Shown here piece by piece: positions 57,827-64,000 of a stretch of 64,000 nucleotides of DNA; positions within the stretch are counted from its first letter, which is position 1; every line of letters begins with the position of its first letter. The notes under the pieces were generated by a model, which had not been told where the DNA came from, made no database searches, and saw only the letters and a program-made list of their open reading frames with translations. Source of the DNA: Myxococcus qinghaiensis (GTDB lineage Bacteria; Myxococcota; Myxococcia; Myxococcales; Myxococcaceae); the NCBI RefSeq assembly GCF_024198215.1, contig NZ_JAKCFA010000013.1, positions 248,001 through 312,000 on the forward strand. The letters run 5' to 3'. Position numbers and translations under genes: made by a program.

Positions 57827-58873
57827 ATGAGCGAGCGCGCACAGGCCCAGTTGAGAGCGTTGAAGGAAGCCGCGCAGGTGTTGTTCGTCCAGGGGCGGTA
57901 CGCCGAATGCGCGGAGGTGCATTCGCGCATCCTCCGCATGGTGCCCAAGGACCCGAACGCGCGCGTGCGTCACGCGGAAATCTGTCGTCGCGCGGGAGAC
58001 AGGCAGGCCGCCATCGCGTCGTATCGCACGGCGGCGGAGCTGCTGCTCGCGCAGGGCTGTGAGGCTCGGGCTCGCGCGTCCCTTCGCGCGGCGCTGGAGC
58101 TGGACCCGAGGGACCCCGTGCTCCTCTCTGACTTCACGCGCATGGGACAGGCGACGCTGCCGCCCTCGACGGCGCTGGAGGACGAGCGACTCTACAGTCA
58201 CGTCACGGTGAGCGAGGCTCCGGTGGCGGTGGCTCCGCACATGGAAGCCCGAGTGAAGACTCCGCCGCCCCCGCCTCCACCGTTCGTGCTGCGCGCGGCG
58301 GAAGAGACGCGTGTGTCCGGGCCGCTGCCCTCCGCGCCGGCCATCGCGCCGGTGCAGGTGAAGCCACCTGGGCCCGTGACTCGGGCACCCGTGCCCTCCG
58401 CGCCAGCGATGCCGAGCTCGTTTCCGCCTCGCGGTGCTGTCGCGCCACGACAGGTGGAAGCGCCGCGTACAGTGTCCCTTCCCGTGGTGAAGGGGACACT
58501 GGTTCCGGAGCAGACCCACGCGACTCCATGGCCGAGCGTGCCCATGGCGCCCGCCCAGGCACTGCACGCCACCGCGAGCGCGGGGGCTCCCGTTCCTCAC
58601 GAGCTGCCCAAGGTGCAGGTGAGCGCGAGTCTCTGGACCACGGGCGCTCCCGTGACGGTGACTCCCGTGGCGGCCTATCGGCCGGAGCTTCGGTGGCTGA
58701 ACCCCAACACCGTGGCCCTGAGAGCCTCGCCGCAGTCTCACTGGGTCATCATCCGCGCGGAGGGTCCGTTGTCCTTGAGCCGCATGGAGACGCTGCCCAT
58801 GCCCGCTCGCGACGTGTCCTCACCTGCACCCGTGGCCTCCATCGAGGACAGCTCCCTGCTCATCGCGCACTGA
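57827..58873 (+). CDS. TPR-containing protein with Pro-rich middle
   Basis: A 348-residue protein. Residues 1-110 hold two to three TPR-like helical pairs (LKEAAQVLFVQGRYAECAEVHSRILRMVPKDPNARVRHAEI, then RQAAIASYRTAAELLLAQGCEARARASLRAALELDPRDP). Residues about 120-345 are Pro/Ala/Val-rich, low complexity, with a run of prolines near 145 and no clear fold. There is no signal peptide or membrane helix. GGAGG lies at 57813-57817, ten bases before ATG 57827. It is probably an interaction adaptor, partner unknown. It is followed 22 bp later by the methyltransferase gene on the same strand. Confidence 0.7.
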   Translation: MSERAQAQLRALKEAAQVLFVQGRYAECAEVHSRILRMVPKDPNARVRHAEICRRAGDRQAAIASYRTAAELLLAQGCEARARASLRAALELDPRDPVLLSDFTRMGQATLPPSTALEDERLYSHVTVSEAPVAVAPHMEARVKTPPPPPPPFVLRAAEETRVSGPLPSAPAIAPVQVKPPGPVTRAPVPSAPAMPSSFPPRGAVAPRQVEAPRTVSLPVVKGTLVPEQTHATPWPSVPMAPAQALHATASAGAPVPHELPKVQVSASLWTTGAPVTVTPVAAYRPELRWLNPNTVALRASPQSHWVIIRAEGPLSLSRMETLPMPARDVSSPAPVASIEDSSLLIAH

Positions 58874-58895
58874 CGAACGCGGGACTCCCTCATCC

Positions 58896-59807
58896 ATGTC
58901 GGCGACAACGGATCCGCGTGTCTCGTGGACCGTGCACGCGTTCCTCCGCGCTTGCCTCTCGTGGCTCGCCGAGGCCGTACGCTCGCAACCGCGCGGTGCG
59001 CCCACGTCAGCGGTGAGTCCCGGCCCCGGGACTTGCCCCGCGCCACGCCCTCCGACCACGATGGGCGTCCCTCCCATGACGCCCATCTCCCTTCGAGAGA
59101 CGCTCGCCTTCGTCGCGCACTCCCTCTCCAGCCGCCGCCGGGTCCTGGAGGTGGGCTGCGGTGATGGCTCGCTCGCGGGCCTGCTCGCCTCCGCGGGCCA
59201 TGACGTCGTCGCCATCGACACGCGCCTGCGCGACACCCCGCGCCCAGCGCTCGTGCGCTTCGAGCAGGTGGACCTGCTGCGCTTCACCTCGGCACAGCCC
59301 TTCGATGCCGTCCTCGCGGTGACCGTCCTCCACCACCTCACGCCGCTCGAGGCATGCGTGGCGCGACTGCACGAACTGCTCGTTCCAGGGGGCCTGCTCG
59401 TCGTCGATGACTTCGACCTGGCCGCCCCGGACGAGGCCACCGCGCGCTGGTACTACGACGCCCAGGACCTGCTCGCCGTCGCCGGACGCTTCCCCACCGA
59501 CGCCGTCCACGGCGCCGCTTCCGAGCCACCCCTGGAGCGCTGGCACCACGAGCACGAGCACCATGACGAGCCACTCCACACCAGAGCCGCGATGCTCGCC
59601 GCGCTCGACGCAGGAGGCTTCGACGTCTCCGAGGTGACGCGCGGGCCCTATCTGTTCCGATATCTGGGGAGAGGCGTCACCGAGGCCCACGACGACACCG
59701 TCTCCGGTGAACGTGTGGCCGAGCACCTGCTCACCGTCGAGCAACGTCATCTGAAGGAGCGCGCGCTCCAGCCCGTGGGCCTGCGCATCCTCGCCCACCG
59801 TCGCTGA
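58896..59807 (+). CDS. SAM-dependent class I methyltransferase
   Basis: A 303-residue methyltransferase with RRVLEVGCGDGSLAGLLASAGHDVVAID (motif I and the acidic end of beta-2), FDAVLAVTVLHHLTPLEACVARLHELLVPGGLLVVDDF (motifs II-III). Substrate unknown; many such enzymes act on small molecules or rRNA. The longest start is at 58896; residues 1-60 are low complexity and the fold begins at ISLRETLAF, so in-frame ATGs at 59061 or 59076 may be the true start. Later residues hold a His/Glu-rich patch (WHHEHEHHDE, about 220-230) that could bind metal. It lies just after the TPR gene on the same strand. Confidence 0.8.
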   Translation: MSATTDPRVSWTVHAFLRACLSWLAEAVRSQPRGAPTSAVSPGPGTCPAPRPPTTMGVPPMTPISLRETLAFVAHSLSSRRRVLEVGCGDGSLAGLLASAGHDVVAIDTRLRDTPRPALVRFEQVDLLRFTSAQPFDAVLAVTVLHHLTPLEACVARLHELLVPGGLLVVDDFDLAAPDEATARWYYDAQDLLAVAGRFPTDAVHGAASEPPLERWHHEHEHHDEPLHTRAAMLAALDAGGFDVSEVTRGPYLFRYLGRGVTEAHDDTVSGERVAEHLLTVEQRHLKERALQPVGLRILAHRR

Positions 59808-59889
59808 CACGCGCCTGGCGGAGCGCCTCCGCGAAACGGGGGCGCCTCCAGCCTTCAGGCTTCACACCAGGACACGCGCCGCGCGCGGA

Positions 59890-60234
59890 CTACATCGGCA
59901 CGGACTTCTTCGGGTCGAAGCGCTTCTTCTCGTGCGTCGCCGGAGGCTGTGCGGCCTTCTCCTGCTCCGCCGTCTTCGCCGGCTCCGGCTCGCGGCTCTC
60001 CAGCACCGGGGCCTCCGCCGCCTTCTCCTCCGGCATCTGCGCCTTCACCGGCGCCTCGCAGTGCCCGCCCTTGCGGTTGGGATGGCAGTGCCGAATCCCA
60101 TACACGTGGTGACAACCGCACGCGTCAACCCGCTTCTTCGCGCAGATCGACGGATTGAACACCGGCCCCGCCAACGAATCCGCCGGCACCGCCTGCAACG
60201 CAACCGCCAGGAACATCCCACCGAGGAAACCCAT
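59890..60234 (-). CDS. small secreted Cys/His-rich protein
   Basis: A 114-residue product, family not recognised. The N-terminal hydrophobic stretch GFLGGMFLAVALQAVPADSLAG is signal-like. It is followed by a compact Cys/His-rich block SICAKKRVDACGCHHVYGIRHCHPNRKGGHCE with five Cys and four His, which suits a metal site or disulfide knot. The C-terminal half is Glu/Ala/Pro/Lys-rich and disordered. The ATG at 60234 is used. It converges on the methyltransferase gene (82 bp apart) and is divergent from the RtcB gene. It is probably exported; function unknown. Confidence 0.6.
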   Translation of the reverse strand: MGFLGGMFLAVALQAVPADSLAGPVFNPSICAKKRVDACGCHHVYGIRHCHPNRKGGHCEAPVKAQMPEEKAAEAPVLESREPEPAKTAEQEKAAQPPATHEKKRFDPKKSVPM

Positions 60235-60653
60235 CGCCCACCCCCTGCCTGGATAGGTGATGGATGGGCCTGGAGCCGGAATGCGGCAAGTCCTTGGCCG
60301 ATCCAATTCCCGCGCTTCGCACGCGAGCCGACTTTCGGTCGACCGTCCGGGTGTGCGCGTCAGGCCTCGGGGCCACCACGAGGATGCGGCGGCGACGTCG
60401 AGACGGCAACAACACCCGCCCTCCGTCGTCGTCCCCAGGTCCGGGGCAGGCACCACCCACGCACCGCGTCGCGCCCTTGCGCCCTGCCCCGTTCTCCGAG
60501 GGAAAACCCCGGAAATTCGCTCGCTTTCCCGCCCGCTCTCCCAGCATCCTCGAAACCCCGGGCGAACCCGGGCGCCAGAGTCAGCTTCTTTCGGACGCTC
60601 CCGTCCCTCGCGCGTGTTCACCCCTGTCCAGGGGCGTCAGGGGAGGCAATGCC
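60235..60653. other. intergenic region, no gene seen
   Basis: This 419-bp divergent gap lies between the Cys/His-rich protein gene and rtcB. Nothing is seen that can be called a gene, RNA or convincing promoter; the only clear element is the GGGGAGG ribosome site before the RtcB start. Confidence 0.35.
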
Positions 60654-62006
60654 ATGAGCTGGAAGCAGCGGTTGGAGAAGACGGCGGAGGGCCACTACGT
60701 CCTTCCGAAGACCAAGAGCATGAAGGTCGACGCGGACCTGTTCCTGTCCGACAAGCTCCTCTGGGGCGAGGGCCCCGAGCTGCCCGGCCTGGAGGACGCC
60801 GTCTTCGACCAGGTGGTCAACGCCGCGTCCTTCCCCGGCGTCACCCGCGTCGCCGTCACCCCCGACTGTCACGTGGGGTACGGCGTCCCCATCGGCACCG
60901 TGGTGGAGACGGACGGCATCCTCCTGCCCACCGCCGCCGGCTACGACATCGGCTGCGGCATGGTGCAGTTGCAGACCTCCCTCACCGCGGAGGACGTGGC
61001 GGACCCCGCGAAGCGCCGCCAGTGGATCGACCAGGTCACCCGCCGCATCGCCGTGGGCGTGGGCGCCAGTCGCGTGCAGCAGCAGCGCAAGGTGTCCGAC
61101 CGCGCCTTCGCGGAAGTCGTACGTCACGGCGCCAAGGCCCTGGGCCGGGGCTCCGCCGTCACCGAGCGCGACTTCATCCCCGTGGAGGACGACCGGGTGG
61201 ACATCCCCGATCGGGCCTATGAGAAGCGCGGCCAGCTGGGCAGCCTGGGCGGCGGCAACCACTTCACCGAGATGCAGGTGGATGAAGCGGGCCGCGTCTG
61301 GGTGATGCTCCACACCGGCAGCCGGGGCTTCGGGTGGAACATCGCCAAGACGTTCTTCGTCAAGGGCGCCGCCCAGTTGGGCCTCAAGAGCCGCAGCGAG
61401 GACTTCGTCTGGCTCGACGCCGACAGCCCCATGGGCCGCGAGTACTGGAACCTGCACAACATGGCGGCCAACTTCGCCGTGGCCAACCGGCTCATCATCG
61501 GTGAGGCCGTGTGCGCCGCGCTGGAGGACGTCTTCGGCGGCACCGCGAGCGTCTATTACGAAATTTCCCACAACCTCATCCAGAAGGAGGCCGGGAAGTT
61601 CGTCGCCCGCAAGGGCGCCACGCGCGCGTTCCCCGCGGGCCACCCCGCGCTCAAGCGCACCACGTGGGAGGGCACCGGCCACCCCATCCTGATTCCGGGC
61701 TCCATGGAGACCGGCAGCGCCATCCTGTTCGCCGAAGAGGGCGCGTCCAAGTCCATCTACTCGGTGAACCACGGCTCCGGCCGGCGCCTGTCCCGAGGCG
61801 AGGCCCGACGCGTGCTGAATCAGGGCGCCACCGACGCGCGCATGGCGGAGTCCGGCATCATCCTCAACACCCGGCAGACGCCGCTCGACGAGTCCGGCCC
61901 CTGCTACAAGAACCTGGATGACGTGCTGGAGACGGTGGAGATGGCGGGGCTCGCCCGCATCGCCAAGCGCCTCAAGCCCGTGGCCTGCATCAAGGGCGCG
62001 GATTGA
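60654..62006 (+). CDS. rtcB: RtcB family RNA ligase
   Basis: A 450-residue RNA-splicing ligase that joins 2',3'-cyclic phosphate or 3'-phosphate ends to 5'-OH ends using GTP and manganese, in RNA repair. PDCHVGYGVPIGTV, AAGYDIGCGM (Asp98 and Cys101), GGGNHF, HTGSRGFG, ISHNLIQKE and the guanylylated His in VNHGSGRRLSR are the conserved RtcB blocks. It starts at ATG 60654 with GGGGAGG seven bases upstream; the longer frame is rejected. E. coli rtcB has a sigma54 regulator RtcR beside it; none is adjacent here, and no archease or RtcA gene is seen. Confidence 0.92.
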   Translation: MSWKQRLEKTAEGHYVLPKTKSMKVDADLFLSDKLLWGEGPELPGLEDAVFDQVVNAASFPGVTRVAVTPDCHVGYGVPIGTVVETDGILLPTAAGYDIGCGMVQLQTSLTAEDVADPAKRRQWIDQVTRRIAVGVGASRVQQQRKVSDRAFAEVVRHGAKALGRGSAVTERDFIPVEDDRVDIPDRAYEKRGQLGSLGGGNHFTEMQVDEAGRVWVMLHTGSRGFGWNIAKTFFVKGAAQLGLKSRSEDFVWLDADSPMGREYWNLHNMAANFAVANRLIIGEAVCAALEDVFGGTASVYYEISHNLIQKEAGKFVARKGATRAFPAGHPALKRTTWEGTGHPILIPGSMETGSAILFAEEGASKSIYSVNHGSGRRLSRGEARRVLNQGATDARMAESGIILNTRQTPLDESGPCYKNLDDVLETVEMAGLARIAKRLKPVACIKGAD

Positions 62007-62075
62007 CCCACCCGCGAGTGGGGCGTGGACTTCCCGGGGAGCCTGCTACAGTGGCGCCCCTCTGGAGTCCCAAGA

Positions 62076-62984
62076 ATGACCTCGCCGCCCCCTGCCGCCC
62101 GCGTCCCCCCGTCGGGCCCCCGTGAGGCCGAGCTGGCTCGCGCCGAGAGCGAGCTGTCCGCCCAGGAGTCCCGCCTCGCGGAGCAGGTGACGCGCGCCCT
62201 CGCCGACACCGCCGCCCTCACCTCCCGACTGGACGGCGTGCGCGCCGCGCTGGCCCGGGCCCACCAGGAACCGGACGCCGACCCGCAGGTGGGTGAGCAG
62301 GCGGCCAGGCTCCAGGCCGCTCGCGTGCCCTCGCTGGACGTGGAGGCCGCGCGCGCGAAGGCACTGGAGGCTCGCGAGAAGGCGCTGGAGGCTCGCAAGC
62401 GGATGGGGACGGAGGTGCAGGCCGCGCTGCGCATCCAACAGGAGCAGACCGCGCAGGTGGCTCGCGCGGTGGCGGACGCGGAGGCCGCGCTGAAGCAGCA
62501 GGTGGAGTCCTCCGCGGCCAGGACGCGGGCCCGCCAGGAAGCCGCTGCTCGCGCGCGTCAGGCGGAGCAGGCCCAGGCCGCCGCCACGGTGAAGACGCAG
62601 GGACAGCCGCCCGCGGCCCCCACGCGCGCCTCGGACAGCGCGGAGGCCCGGCGCAACGGGCGGGTGCGGATGCACACGTCCATCGACATGCGCAGCGACT
62701 CCAACTTCTTCACCGGCTTCTCGATGGACATCAGCGAGGGCGGCGTCTTCATCGCCACGGTGGACGCGGTGCCGCGCGGCACGCAGGTGGAGCTGGACTT
62801 CACGCTGCCGGGCGGCCGGCCCATCAAGGTGACGGGGGTGGTGCGCTGGGTGCGCGAATCCAATCCCCGCATGCCGGACCTGATGCCGGGCGTGGGCGTG
62901 CAGTTCACCGGACTGCCGCACGAGGTGGCCTCCGTCATCTCCTCGTTCGTCACCACCCGCGACCCCATGTTCTATCCAGACTGA
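62076..62984 (+). CDS. coiled-coil PilZ domain protein (myxobacterial paralogue type)
   Basis: A 302-residue cytoplasmic protein. Residues about 15-190 form a long Ala/Glu/Arg-rich coiled coil (EAELARAESELSAQESRLAEQVTRAL; KALEAREKALEARKRMGTEVQAAL). The C-terminal PilZ domain (about 195-300) has RRNGRVRMHTSIDMRSDSNFFTGFSMDISEGGVFIAT, the pattern of the TIGR02266 myxobacterial PilZ-like group. The arginines and DISEGG correspond to the RxxxR and D/NxSxxG c-di-GMP motifs, so c-di-GMP binding is plausible. A motility or signalling adaptor role is likely. The ATG 62076 start is chosen for the position of the fold; the ribosome site is weak. Confidence 0.82.
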   Translation: MTSPPPAARVPPSGPREAELARAESELSAQESRLAEQVTRALADTAALTSRLDGVRAALARAHQEPDADPQVGEQAARLQAARVPSLDVEAARAKALEAREKALEARKRMGTEVQAALRIQQEQTAQVARAVADAEAALKQQVESSAARTRARQEAAARARQAEQAQAAATVKTQGQPPAAPTRASDSAEARRNGRVRMHTSIDMRSDSNFFTGFSMDISEGGVFIATVDAVPRGTQVELDFTLPGGRPIKVTGVVRWVRESNPRMPDLMPGVGVQFTGLPHEVASVISSFVTTRDPMFYPD

Positions 62985-63133
62985 AGCCTGACGCGCTTCG
63001 TCGGGTAGTCGACCCAACCCCGCGCCCGGTTGTCCATGAGCGGCGCTGGGGGAATCAAAAGACAGACATCCGGCCCTGGCCTCGGGCATGGTGGCTCGCG
63101 GACTTCCGCGTCCCGACAGGAGAGCACCACGAG

Positions 63134-63625
63134 ATGAGCGCGCCCCCCCGAAGCCCCATCGCCAGCAGCGCCCGCCCTCCCCGCTGGGACTCCGGCCGCC
63201 GCGGCGAGTCCGCCCCCGGAGAGGCCTCCACCAACGAGGTGAGCACCGACGTGGCACCGCCCTCCGTGGACAAGGTCAACCTGGCCCAGAAGCTGGCCCT
63301 TTTCTCCGAGCACTGGTCTCCGAAAGTCATTGGTGAGCTGAACGGCCAGCACGTCCGGCTGGCGAAGCTGCTGGGCCCCTTCACCTGGCACCACCACGAC
63401 AATGAGGACGAGCTGTTCCTCGTCCTCCACGGCCGGCTGCGCATGGAGCTGCGCGAGCGCACCGTCGACGTGGAGCCGGGTGAGCTCATCATCATCCCGC
63501 GAGGCGTGGAGCATCGGCCCGTCGCGGAGGAGGAGGTCCATGTCCTCCTCTTCGAGCCGGCCACCACCCTCAACACGGGCAACGTCCGCGAGGAGCGCAC
63601 GGCCGACACGCTGGAGCGCCTGTAA
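63134..63625 (+). CDS. cupin domain protein
   Basis: A 163-residue protein. The N-terminal 45 residues are disordered. A single cupin barrel follows: GPFTWHHHDNEDELFLVLHGRLRMELRERTVDVEPGELIIIPRGVEHRPVAEEEVHVLLFEP. The metal ligands should be His His and Glu in WHHHDNEDE and the His in GVEHRP. Reaction unknown: dioxygenase, isomerase or sugar-binding sensor roles are all possible in this fold. The ATG 63134 is used; the fold starts at about KVNLAQKLALF. It is free-standing between the PilZ gene and the MBL gene at the window end. Confidence 0.8.
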   Translation: MSAPPRSPIASSARPPRWDSGRRGESAPGEASTNEVSTDVAPPSVDKVNLAQKLALFSEHWSPKVIGELNGQHVRLAKLLGPFTWHHHDNEDELFLVLHGRLRMELRERTVDVEPGELIIIPRGVEHRPVAEEEVHVLLFEPATTLNTGNVREERTADTLERL

Positions 63626-63790
63626 TCCAGGGCGCCGCGCGGGCTTCGTGCCTGCGGGGACCTTGGACTGGAAGGACTCCCGGGCGGGCGAGCGAGCCTC
63701 GTCAGGCACGCCTGGGACTCCTCGCCCTCGTGGGACATGCCACCTTTGTGACACGGACCCGAGTGGCTCCTCGCCAGGAAACGTGTCGCC

Positions 63791-64000
63791 ATGCGCATCC
63801 ACCATCTGAATTGCACCACGATGTGTCCGCCTGGAGGCCGGCTCATGGACGGACGCCGGGGCTTCCGCGGACCCGCGGCCCTGACCTGTCATTGCCTGCT
63901 GGTGGAGGCGGCGAACGGGCTCATCCTGGTCGACACGGGCTTTGGATTGGAGGACGTCCTCCACCCGCATGCCCGGCAGAGTCCCCTGTTCCTGGACCTG
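63791..64000 (+). CDS. metallo-beta-lactamase fold hydrolase (5' part)
   Basis: The reading frame from ATG 63791 stays open to the end of the window (70 codons): MRIHHLNCTTMCPPGGRLMDG, then TCHCLLVEAANGLILVDTGFGLEDV. The LVDTG motif that precedes the HxHxDH metal site of MBL proteins is visible; the metal site itself lies beyond the window. The MRIHHLNC-x3-CPPGG opening is that of a common MBL-fold hydrolase family. It is a partial gene, so length and activity cannot be judged. Confidence 0.7.
   Translation, partial: MRIHHLNCTTMCPPGGRLMDGRRGFRGPAALTCHCLLVEAANGLILVDTGFGLEDVLHPHARQSPLFLDL

Overview
The window looks like chromosome of a delta-proteobacterial myxobacterium of the Myxococcus/Corallococcus/Pyxidicoccus kind. 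The grounds are very high G+C with strongly biased third codon positions, an FHA-sigma54 activator, a PilZ protein of the myxobacterial paralogous type, lipoproteins with Pro-Asp-Ala-Gly tails, many one-component regulators and plentiful secreted enzymes. No rRNA, tRNA, CRISPR array, insertion sequence or phage gene was recognised.

Layout. 0-5 kb: an FHA-type sigma54 activator, a C39-like cysteine protease and, convergent to it, a two-gene unit ending in a thaumatin-like protein. 5-9 kb: an acetyltransferase, a phospholipase D-type lipoprotein, a membrane protein with 51-bp repeats and a 53-residue four-cysteine secreted peptide. 9-17 kb (minus strand): two MacB-type permeases without an ATPase, a cysteine desulfurase/selenocysteine lyase-like enzyme and two paralogous FG-GAP/lysyl-oxidase lipoproteins. 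17-20 kb: a DHA2 efflux pump behind a perfect palindrome, and a class III adenylyl cyclase. 20-27 kb: an accessory stretch with an AbiE-like toxin-antitoxin pair and its elaborate operator, an M28 peptidase, and a small protein-DUF262-HipA cassette that is visibly richer in A/T. 27-34 kb: a hybrid histidine kinase, an amidohydrolase plus DUF59 pair, a 2-oxoglutarate oxygenase and an MFS carrier. 34-41 kb: an acyl-CoA carboxylase/AtuA operon divergent from a TetR regulator and an enoyl-CoA reductase-like SDR, with a 26-bp perfect palindrome between them. 41-44.3 kb: an ATPase-TPR gene overlapping a ComEC-type metallo-beta-lactamase gene, the best candidate here for an undescribed defence-like system. 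44-50 kb: a gluzincin-TPR lipoprotein, a remnant of an antitoxin/nucleotidyltransferase pair, a degenerate JAB-like paralogue, a TetR-DoxX pair and an intact JAB-like lipoprotein operon. 50-64 kb: a large PD40-amidohydrolase, two hotdog thioesterases, a DUF4142 protein, a sulfatase, a pilus-assembly-like small protein, a TPR protein, a methyltransferase, RtcB, a PilZ protein, a cupin and the start of another metallo-beta-lactamase.

How the parts relate. Housekeeping-like catabolism (carboxylase/Atu cluster, thioesterases, sulfatase) is interleaved with small accessory cassettes (AbiE-like, DUF262-HipA, ATPase-MBL, the NTase remnant), each a short same-strand unit with overlapping or closely spaced genes and atypical composition. 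That pattern suggests repeated single-cassette insertions rather than one large island. All functions are read from sequence motifs only; no database search was possible.
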